From Hyphomicrobiales bacterium (GTDB lineage: Bacteria > Pseudomonadota > Alphaproteobacteria > Rhizobiales > Rhizobiaceae): DNA of 64,000 nucleotides. The stretch is taken from assembly GCA_002401155.1 (NCBI GenBank), contig NVSG01000001.1:769707-833706 (forward strand), read 5' to 3'. Shown in pieces: positions 58,315 to 64,000 of the stretch (positions within the stretch are counted from its first letter, which is position 1; each line of letters opens with the position of its first letter). Below the pieces are notes generated by a model. That model was not told where the DNA came from, did no database searches, and saw only the letters and a list, made by a program, of their open reading frames with translations. The position numbers and the translations under genes are program-made.

Positions 58315-58968
58315 TCAAGGATAGGTAATGTAGATTTCGATAGCCCCTACTTTAACCCGGGTGGCATTGAGACCTGTTGCACGGTCGGTGGCGCTGCCAT
58401 CGGGATGACGGATCATGAATTCCTCTTCAAATCCCGATACATCCTTACCGCTACGAGTATAATTCACGTACTCAAAGGTAATTTCACCTTTATAATTATA
58501 ACGCAAATCGTAAGTCGCATCGGTGTGATAGCCAAGTTCCTCCGTATCAACAACATTGGCGCTACCATCTTTCAGCGCATCAATTAATTTTTCATTGCGA
58601 GCATTTGCTCCATACACGCCATCTGGAGAAAAAACATCAATTAAGAAATCAACCACATCGTCCTTGGTCCAATTGGCCATATCCACGGCGTGCGTCAGTT
58701 TGTTGACTTTATCCGAGTTAAACCTCGAATGACTTTTGGCAGAATTTTCTGTTTCTCTGGCATTTGTCTTTTCCAAAGAGGCAACAAGATCAAGGATATT
58801 ATCAATTGCCCCGGGAACCATCGAATATGGGCTGCCAAACAAACTGACTGAAGGAACAGCAATTCCAGATTTTTTTACCAATTGCGAATTAGAACCAATC
58901 AACGGCGCATACCCCGCGCTAAACGTTGCAACGCCACCATAATGCGACTGAATAGATAAATTACCCAT
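58315..58968 (-). CDS. Tandem paralogue family member 1, unknown function
   Basis: 217 residues, the fourth and last copy in transcription order. It starts MGNLSIQSHYGGVATF, with the family block S-I/V-Q-S/T-H-Y-G-G. It then has a Ser/Gly-rich linker, an amphipathic helix (AIDNILDLVASLEKT), a helix-rich middle (DMANWTKDDVVDFLIDVFS), the conserved DGSANVVDTEELGYHTDATYDL and the C-terminal RATGLNATRVKVGAIEIYI. No signal peptide, membrane segment or catalytic motif is seen. A 1-nt insertion in the leader joins the upstream frame to this CDS, so a longer product from 59055 is formally possible. It is the most divergent copy. Confidence 0.75.
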   Translation of the reverse strand: MGNLSIQSHYGGVATFSAGYAPLIGSNSQLVKKSGIAVPSVSLFGSPYSMVPGAIDNILDLVASLEKTNARETENSAKSHSRFNSDKVNKLTHAVDMANWTKDDVVDFLIDVFSPDGVYGANARNEKLIDALKDGSANVVDTEELGYHTDATYDLRYNYKGEITFEYVNYTRSGKDVSGFEEEFMIRHPDGSATDRATGLNATRVKVGAIEIYITYP

Positions 58969-59071
58969 GGCTCTATGAACCTTACAAAATCTCGGCAGGC
59001 GCAATTTCATCATGAAACCGGTCGACACCAGATGATCCTGTAGCAGAAACAACATTCTACAGGCTTCGAAT
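58969..59071 (-). promoter_or_regulatory. Conserved leader of paralogue 1
   Basis: 103 bp closely matching the leaders of the other three copies, with CCTGTAG/CTACAGG arms (59063-59057 and 59043-59037 on the minus strand) around a 13-nt loop, 68 nt before the start codon. It has one extra base near the ribosome site (AAGG, 11 nt before ATG) compared with copies 2-4. Confidence 0.7.
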
Positions 59072-59120
59072 TAATTACCTCAGGTTAACGAACTAATATC
59101 CAAACCTGAGGCATCGGCAC

Positions 59121-59789
59121 CTATGGATATGTAATATACAATTCCACACCACCCATTATCACGTGACTTGCATTCAGACCGGTTTCCCGGTCGGTGACCG
59201 TCCCATCATCATGGCGTACCATGGTTCCATTTCCCCCAAAGAACTCCTCACGATCTGCACCGCTAGTTTGGAGATCCATAGACGACCCTATATAATGACC
59301 ATCAGAGTTAAAGTGCAGATTTAGAGAGGCTTCAGTTCTAAAGCCAAGCTCCTCCATATCGACCACCGTAGCAGTACCGTTGAGCAAAGCTTCACGCATT
59401 CCAAAATAGCGGTCATTTTTAATATCCAACTTCGCGCGTCCTTCGGCATATTCGTCTGTCGTTATATATTCAACCAGATCATCCTTAGTCCAGTTCGCTA
59501 TATCGGTTATGGTGTTTAATTTATCAATACTGCGCTGTTCATTTTCTGAAACTCTATATGCAGAACTTGCCACCTTATTGGAACCGGATTTTTCCATACC
59601 CGCAATAATATCCATAATCTTGCCAATCGCTCCGGAGGCCCCGGAAGACTGACCACCAAACGCACTAACCGAGGGTATGACACCGGCATTGGATGATCGC
59701 CCTGCCGGTATTGAATGCGAAGAAAAACCCCTGCCAATACCAAAGGTAGCAGCACCGCCGTAATGTGACTGAACGGAAATAATAGTCAT
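59121..59789 (-). CDS. Tandem paralogue family member 2, unknown function
   Basis: 222 residues starting MTIISVQSHYGGAATFGIGRG, identical to copy 3 over these 21 residues. Then come a variable Ser/Gly linker, GAIGKIMDIIAGMEKS, a helical middle with IANWTKDDLVEYITTDEY, and the family core MREALLNGTATVVDMEELGFR, followed by strands with NLHFNSDGHYIGSS and the end DRETGLNASHVIMGGVELY. No known domain was recognised. It is preceded by the conserved leader, and GAGG lies 11 nt before the ATG. The body is only about half identical to copy 3, in sharp contrast to the shared 5' block. Confidence 0.78.
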   Translation of the reverse strand: MTIISVQSHYGGAATFGIGRGFSSHSIPAGRSSNAGVIPSVSAFGGQSSGASGAIGKIMDIIAGMEKSGSNKVASSAYRVSENEQRSIDKLNTITDIANWTKDDLVEYITTDEYAEGRAKLDIKNDRYFGMREALLNGTATVVDMEELGFRTEASLNLHFNSDGHYIGSSMDLQTSGADREEFFGGNGTMVRHDDGTVTDRETGLNASHVIMGGVELYITYP

Positions 59790-59891
59790 GGCTTTATGAA
59801 CCTCGAAAATCTCGGCGGGCGCAATTTCATCATGAAACCGGTCGACACCAGATAACCCTGTAGCAGAAACAACATTCTACAGGCTTCGAAT
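59790..59891 (-). promoter_or_regulatory. Conserved leader of paralogue 2
   Basis: 102 bp differing from the leader of copy 3 at one position that I can see. The hairpin arms are at 59883-59877 and 59863-59857 (minus strand), 67 nt before the ATG. The sequence identity with copy 3 continues into the first 21 codons, making a block of about 165 bp (59727-59891 against 60512-60676). Confidence 0.72.
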
Positions 59892-59920
59892 TTGTTACTC
59901 TAAGCTAACGAACAAGCACC

Positions 59921-60574
59921 CTATGGCCATGTGATATAAAGATCGACGGCACCAATTTGCACCCTATTTGCATGGTGGCCGGTTTCGCCATCGATAATCG
60001 TGCCATCTGCTTGTTGAATCATGTGTTCTTCGTAGAATTTATTTAAATCAAAACTACCGTCACGCTGATAAGTTGTCGATGAACCAGAATAACTACCATC
60101 TGCATCAAAGTGCATATTAATGGAAACCTCCGTTCGATAACCAAGCTCTTCCATATCGATGACTGTCGCAGTGCCATTTGCCAAAGCTTCGCGCATTGCA
60201 ACGTCGGGAGCGTTATCAGTACGCAAATGATTAAATTCATCTGATTGCAAATATTCAATCACATCTTCTTTGGTATAATTGGCTCTCTCAACCATCTTGC
60301 TGAATCTATCGACACCGCGCTTCTCGTTCCCCGTAAGACCAATCCCACCACTGCTTAAATCACCCGCGTCAGAACTATCCATATTGGAAATGATATCAAT
60401 GATCTTACTGATAGCACCGGCGGCACCGGAATACTGACTACCAAACGCCTTGACTGAAGGGGCAATTCCAGTTGAACGAGGAGATAGTACATTTAAATTA
60501 CTGGAAGGCGCACCCCTGCCAATACCAAAGGTAGCAGCACCGCCGTAATGTGACTGAACGGAAATAATAGTCAT
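59921..60574 (-). CDS. Tandem paralogue family member 3, unknown function
   Basis: 217 residues with the same layout as copy 2: N-terminal block identical to copy 2, a variable linker, GAISKIIDIISNMDSSD, RANYTKEDVIEYLQSDEF, the core MREALANGTATVIDMEELGYR, a strand pair NMHFDADGSYSGSS, and the end NRVQIGAVDLYITWP. The final line DGTIIDGETGHHAN shows drift in the otherwise conserved D-R-x-T-G-L-N-A motif. No signal peptide; acidic overall. It would be expressed from its own leader or by read-through from copy 4. Confidence 0.78.
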   Translation of the reverse strand: MTIISVQSHYGGAATFGIGRGAPSSNLNVLSPRSTGIAPSVKAFGSQYSGAAGAISKIIDIISNMDSSDAGDLSSGGIGLTGNEKRGVDRFSKMVERANYTKEDVIEYLQSDEFNHLRTDNAPDVAMREALANGTATVIDMEELGYRTEVSINMHFDADGSYSGSSTTYQRDGSFDLNKFYEEHMIQQADGTIIDGETGHHANRVQIGAVDLYITWP

Positions 60575-60676
60575 GGCTTTATGAACCTCGAAAATCTCGG
60601 CGGGCGCAATTTCATCATGAAACCGGTCGACACCAGATAATCCTGTAGCAGAAACAACATTCTACAGGCTTCGAAT
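60575..60676 (-). promoter_or_regulatory. Conserved leader of paralogue 3
   Basis: 102 bp with hairpin arms at 60668-60662 and 60648-60642 (minus strand), 67 nt before the start codon. An ATG inside it opens a 15-codon frame ending in the ATGA of the gene start, as in copy 2, but this frame is not kept in copies 1 and 4. Confidence 0.72.
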
Positions 60677-60727
60677 TAATTACCGCAGACTAATCGAGCA
60701 AATATCTAAACATGAGGCACCTGCTCT

Positions 60728-61387
60728 TTACGGCCACGTAACATAGAGCTCTATACCACCCTTATGCACTCGACCCGCATTGAGGCCAGTTGCACGATCA
60801 GTGACCGTCCCATCATCATGATAAATCATATTTTCTTCGATGAATTTGGCTATATCTGTATTTCCCGCGCGCATCATTGTCACCGACTCTCCCGTATGGT
60901 TACCATCGCTATCAAAATGCACATTGAACGAGGCTTCCGTACGATAACCAAGCTCCTCCATGTCAACAACTGTGGCGGTACCATCTCTTAGCGCTTGTCG
61001 CATAGCAATACTGCGTTCGTTCAATTCACCTTCGCTTCGGCTGTTATATGTGCCTGATTTCAATTGCTCTATGACATCCTCCTCGGTCAGATTAGCCCAT
61101 TCACGATGCTGCTCTAACCTTTCGAGTTTAGCCTTCTCATTTTTTGCAAGATTGCTAACGGAATTTTCAGAACCGCCCGAATTGGGATTATCCATATTGG
61201 CAATGATATCAATGATCTTGCCAATCGCTCCAGAGCTCCCGCCAACACTAACCGAGGGAATCACACCGGCAGAACCGGAAGATTGGTTTGCAGCCGATGC
61301 ATTCAAATAGTTGACGGAAGGAATTCTCATACCAACACCAAGAGTGGCAGCACCGCCATAATGCGTTTGAAAGGATACAACAGACAT
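60728..61387 (-). CDS. Tandem paralogue family member 4, unknown function
   Basis: 219 residues, the first copy in transcription order. It begins MSVVSFQTHYGGAATLGVGMR, followed by a longer Ser/Ala linker, GAIGKIIDIIANMDNPNSGG, a charged helical region (KAKLERLEQHREWANLTEEDV, in part LERLEQHREWANLTEEDV), the core MRQALRDGTATVVDMEELGYR, FNVHFDSDGNHTGES and the end DRATGLNAGRVHKGGIELYV. The ATG at 61387 aligns with the other copies; the frame stays open to 61420 only by chance. Function unknown. Confidence 0.78.
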   Translation of the reverse strand: MSVVSFQTHYGGAATLGVGMRIPSVNYLNASAANQSSGSAGVIPSVSVGGSSGAIGKIIDIIANMDNPNSGGSENSVSNLAKNEKAKLERLEQHREWANLTEEDVIEQLKSGTYNSRSEGELNERSIAMRQALRDGTATVVDMEELGYRTEASFNVHFDSDGNHTGESVTMMRAGNTDIAKFIEENMIYHDDGTVTDRATGLNAGRVHKGGIELYVTWP

Positions 61388-61489
61388 GGTTCTATGAACC
61401 TCATGAATCTCGGCGGGCACAATTTCCTCATGAAATCGGTCGACACCAGATAATCCTGCAGCAGAAACAACATTCTACAGGCTTCGAAT
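61388..61489 (-). promoter_or_regulatory. Conserved leader of paralogue 4
   Basis: 102 bp, the most changed of the four. One hairpin arm reads CTGCAGG instead of CTACAGG (arms 61481-61475 and 61461-61455), which turns a U-A pair into a U-G wobble, so an RNA stem is kept. The distance to the start codon is again 67 nt. The gap from here to the DUF2244 gene (61490-61618) holds nothing else I can support. Confidence 0.7.
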
Positions 61490-61618
61490 CACTTCCTATA
61501 CTGTAGTATTATTTTTAAAATCGTACAAACAAGATGCTAATATAAAATTAATATACTTAAAAAACAGAAGTACTCACACCGCATCCACGAACCTTGCTTC
61601 AAGAACTGCTGTGATTTG

Positions 61619-62134
61619 CTATGACTTTGCTAAGGCAGCGCGCGCAGCTTCACATGCGCCATCCGGATCGCTCAAGTCAGGCACATAGACCTTCTCCCCG
61701 ATAGTCAAATGCAGAACCAGCGTTCCACCGCCAAATATCCGTCCAGAGAGGCCCCGCCGGACAGAAACATGCTCAACCAGCGCATAGGGCAAATCCACCA
61801 AAAAGCGTTTTGGCCAGCCCGGATGATAGCGAATGAATGCGTCGCACATTTGAACGCGGGTAGTATTGAACCGCAAAAAGGCATGGATGGTCAGCAGCGG
61901 CACCCCAACGGCCAGAACAAGAACAAATAATTTGGCCAGCGTTCCCTCACCCTGGCCCAGAAGCAGTAAAAGCAACCAGCCCAGAAAATAAAGCACCGCG
62001 ACCACCATTGTCGGTATGAAAACATGCCAGTGGGCACCGTAAATCTCACCATCCGCCCGCGCAAAATCGTCCGCAGGCACCGTTGCTGGCACCTCATCAG
62101 CTATGTCTGCAATTGCTTCGTCATTATTGCTCAT
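61619..62134 (-). CDS. DUF2244 family membrane protein
   Basis: A 171-residue protein with two closely spaced membrane helices (about residues 38-85, FIPTMVVAVLYFLGWLLLLL and LFVLVLAVGVPLLTIHAFL) followed by a cytoplasmic C-terminal domain of beta strands (RVQMCDAFIRYHPGWPK, VSVRRGLSGRIFGGGTLVLHL). The layout fits DUF2244/bPH-like proteins common in alphaproteobacteria. Function unknown. Divergent from the EamA transporter. Confidence 0.7.
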   Translation of the reverse strand: MSNNDEAIADIADEVPATVPADDFARADGEIYGAHWHVFIPTMVVAVLYFLGWLLLLLLGQGEGTLAKLFVLVLAVGVPLLTIHAFLRFNTTRVQMCDAFIRYHPGWPKRFLVDLPYALVEHVSVRRGLSGRIFGGGTLVLHLTIGEKVYVPDLSDPDGACEAARAALAKS

Positions 62135-62242
62135 TTGTCACCAGAATGCAGGCCTGCAATTCGCTTGGCAAGTAGATAACGCTCTGATAGGTCAAATAGA
62201 ACGCCTCCCAAGCATAATTTCAAAAACAATCCACAGCCCATC

Positions 62243-63157
62243 ATGTCCAGAACCACTGCCAATTTACTTCTATTATTTGCCGGTGCCGTCTGGGGCATGG
62301 GCTTTGTTGCCCAACGCACGGCGATGGATGATATCGGACCGATGGCTTTCATTGCCTTGAGGTTTTTCGTGGCCTCGCTTGCAGTGTTGCCGCTGGTATT
62401 AAAAGAATTAAAACCGGCAGATAAACAAGTTACCGCCTCCGATCTGCGTGGCTTTTTTTGGGTCGGAACGGCGTTTTTCCTCGGCATGGCAATGCAACAG
62501 GTGGGCATCCTTGCAACCACCATCACCAATGCCGGGTTCCTCACAGCGCTTTACGTCATCATCGTACCATTGATTTTGTTTTTTGCTTTGGGCGAACGCC
62601 AACCACCTGTCATTTGGCCAGCAACAGCTCTGGCACTGGTTGGCATTTTCCTCTTAAGCGGCGGCGAAATCGCTCTTTTAACCTGGGGTGATTGGCTGAT
62701 CATCCTTGGTGCATTCTTTGCAGCCCTGCAAATTATCCTGACAAAAAAAGTCGTGGACGCAACGGGCCTTCCGGTCACCATGGCCTTCACCCAATTTTTC
62801 ATCTGCGGAATATTCGGCACAATAGCCTATTTCCTCGCCCCCTTATTCGGATTGGCAGAAACCACCGTAACTTATGAAGTTTTCTTGGCCGCCCTGCCCG
62901 AAATCCTCTATGCAGGCATATTCTCCGGCGCTCTAGCTTTCACCATACAGGCGGTAGCCCAGCGCTATACCAGTGCCAGCTCGGCTGCAATTTTGCTTTC
63001 ATCCGAAAGCCTGTTCGCCGCCATTTTTGCTGCCATATTGCTGGGTGAAAGACTGGGCCTCATTGGATATCTCGGCTGCGCCCTGATCTTTGCAGCCATT
63101 CTGGCCGTCGAACTAATGCCCGCATGGCAAAAACAAAAAAGCCGGTCCTCCCTATGA
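62243..63157 (+). CDS. EamA/DMT family transporter
   Basis: A 304-residue inner-membrane protein with ten hydrophobic segments in two repeats (FAGAVWGMGFVAQRTAMDDI; AAILLSSESLFAAIFAAILLG near the end of the second). The sequence A-V-W-G-x-x-F is typical of drug/metabolite exporters. The substrate is not known. Its stop codon lies inside the loop of the terminator stem shared with the convergent TPR gene. Confidence 0.88.
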   Translation: MSRTTANLLLLFAGAVWGMGFVAQRTAMDDIGPMAFIALRFFVASLAVLPLVLKELKPADKQVTASDLRGFFWVGTAFFLGMAMQQVGILATTITNAGFLTALYVIIVPLILFFALGERQPPVIWPATALALVGIFLLSGGEIALLTWGDWLIILGAFFAALQIILTKKVVDATGLPVTMAFTQFFICGIFGTIAYFLAPLFGLAETTVTYEVFLAALPEILYAGIFSGALAFTIQAVAQRYTSASSAAILLSSESLFAAIFAAILLGERLGLIGYLGCALIFAAILAVELMPAWQKQKSRSSL

Positions 63158-63168
63158 GACCCGGCTTT
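63138..63168 (-). terminator. Terminator of the TPR gene, overlapping the EamA 3' end
   Basis: AAAGCCGG (63138-63145) and CCGGCTTT (63161-63168) form the stem. On the minus strand it runs into TTTTTTGTTTTT, giving a good terminator 22 bp after the TPR stop. The left arm and loop are coding sequence of the EamA gene. Confidence 0.82.
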
Positions 63169-63190
63169 GATATTTGATAGACTAAAAGAA

Positions 63191-63859
63191 TTATTTAATC
63201 TGGCTTTTAACAATCAGCGAAGCTAATTGGCCATATTCATCGCAAACCCTTGAACCGCAAATGCGTTCAATCTGCGTTAGCTGCTCGCGGGCCTTTTCCA
63301 TCAAACCCAATTGGATATAGGCCTCGCCCAGATATTCGCGTACCAGAGAAAAATCAGGGTCGGTTGCAACCGCCTTGCTATAATAGTTAAGGGCAACATC
63401 CATGCGGCCCGACTTGCGGTTGGAAAATCCGAGCATGTTCAAAATACGCGGATCACCCTGATCCGGTGCGCTTGTCAGAACAACAATCGCATCTTCGTAA
63501 TAGCCAGCATAAGCCAAACTACGGCCTTGTCTAAAGAGTGAATCCTGATCAAGACTGGATGATTTTTTCTTGAAGAAATCGAAAAAACCTTTTTTCTTCT
63601 TCTTACCAGCTTTCGCAGTTTTCTTTTTTGAAGCTGCATCAGCTTTGGAGATACATTTAAACTTCGCATCGGGATCACGGACTAAACCAGCTTTACATTT
63701 CGGACGAAATGTCTGTGTAGTTGTTCCGCCTCCGCCGCCACTATCACCGCCACCATCACCACCTGCGGCAAAAACGGGTTGCCCCATTCCAAGTCCAATC
63801 ACAAGACTAAGTACAGGTAAGATGGAATTTTTAAGAATTTTTCCAGTAAAAGCGATCAT
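63191..63859 (-). CDS. Exported TPR-repeat protein
   Basis: A 222-residue protein from the ATG at 63859, which follows GGGAGAG. A signal peptide (ending QPVFAAG) is followed by a Gly-rich stretch (GGDGGGDSGGGGG), a short CKAGLVRDPDAKFKC segment with two cysteines, a Lys-rich linker (KKKKKGFFDFFKKK) and about three TPR repeats (DSLFRQGRSLAYAGYYEDAI; NMLGFSNRKSGRMDVALNYY; LVREYLGEAYIQLGLMEKA). It is probably periplasmic and holds a partner protein; the partner is unknown. Confidence 0.82.
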   Translation of the reverse strand: MIAFTGKILKNSILPVLSLVIGLGMGQPVFAAGGDGGGDSGGGGGTTTQTFRPKCKAGLVRDPDAKFKCISKADAASKKKTAKAGKKKKKGFFDFFKKKSSSLDQDSLFRQGRSLAYAGYYEDAIVVLTSAPDQGDPRILNMLGFSNRKSGRMDVALNYYSKAVATDPDFSLVREYLGEAYIQLGLMEKAREQLTQIERICGSRVCDEYGQLASLIVKSQIK

Positions 63860-63910
63860 CGGTCTCTCCCAATCGTTGAACAATAAATGGTTACGTCAAT
63901 ACACATGGGT

Positions 63911-63960
63911 GGCCCGCCAGAAATTGTAAGATTAAAATCTTATAATTTTTCCGGCAGGCC
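63911..63960. repeat. 50-bp imperfect palindrome
   Basis: GGCCCGCCAG at 63911 pairs with CCGGCAGGCC ending at 63960 (8 of 10), and AAATTGTAAGATT with AATCTTATAATTT in the middle. It lies upstream of the TPR gene and may end a transcript from beyond the window edge, or be a dispersed palindromic element. No second copy was seen here. Confidence 0.5.
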
Positions 63961-64000
63961 GAATTTTATCAATAATAAGGCGAACGGCACAAACGGCGTG

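Noticed and set aside
59790-60676. A conserved 15-codon leader peptide in copies 2 and 3 ending in the ATGA of the gene start
   Set aside because: A 1-nt insertion in copy 1 and base changes in copy 4 break the frame, so the reading frame is not what is conserved.
58969-61489. The four repeated leaders as a CRISPR-like or integron-like array
   Set aside because: The repeats are about 102 bp, spaced by whole genes of different sequence, always directly before a start codon, and no cas or integrase gene is near.

Overview
The window is about 64 kb of alphaproteobacterial chromosome of moderate G+C, most likely from a marine member of the Hyphomicrobiales. Three things point there: the run carB, greA, an lpcC-type glycosyltransferase, trxB and a VtlR/LsrB-type LysR regulator, an order I know from rhizobia; a CarB with the extra segment typical of that order; and an AbcR-like small RNA downstream of the LysR gene. 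The sortase and ebo genes suggest a marine or surface lifestyle. Genus is not claimed.

Layout. 1-10.2 kb: an MBL-fold enzyme cut by the window edge, a DUF3095 protein, then a divergent catabolic locus (GntR regulator and a fused FAD/Fe-S oxidase on minus; a class V glyoxylate-type aminotransferase, a complete TRAP transporter and a GlcG-like protein on plus) that looks built for glycolate or another 2-hydroxyacid. 10.2-24.3 kb: envelope and housekeeping genes (DUF992, BrkB-like, dienelactone hydrolase, kinase-like protein, APC-like carrier, RND efflux pair, cardiolipin-synthase-like protein, EEP phosphatase, PhyH dioxygenase, AhpD-like protein, LysR). 24.3-35.7 kb: a complete but rearranged and split ebo cluster, with a type 2 isopentenyl-diphosphate isomerase joined to it and a TMEM220, cytochrome c, PQQ sugar dehydrogenase and GntR block in the middle. 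35.7-41.3 kb: a decayed gene, a GST, a MarR/EamA pair with two matched operators, tRNA-Ser(CGA), an FkbM-like protein, a zinc peptidase, and a small XRE regulator facing a 41-codon ORF.

41.4-50 kb is the conserved core run ending in the small RNA. 50-58.3 kb carries msrP, an outer-membrane-like protein, an aspartate-type aminotransferase, a D,D-carboxypeptidase and a two-gene proteobacterial sortase system. 58.3-61.5 kb holds the most unusual element: four tandem paralogous genes of a family I do not recognise, each headed by a near-identical leader of about 102 bp containing a conserved hairpin 67-68 nt before the start codon. The window ends with a DUF2244 protein, an EamA transporter and a TPR protein.

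All functions come from reading motifs by eye. No database or folding program was used.
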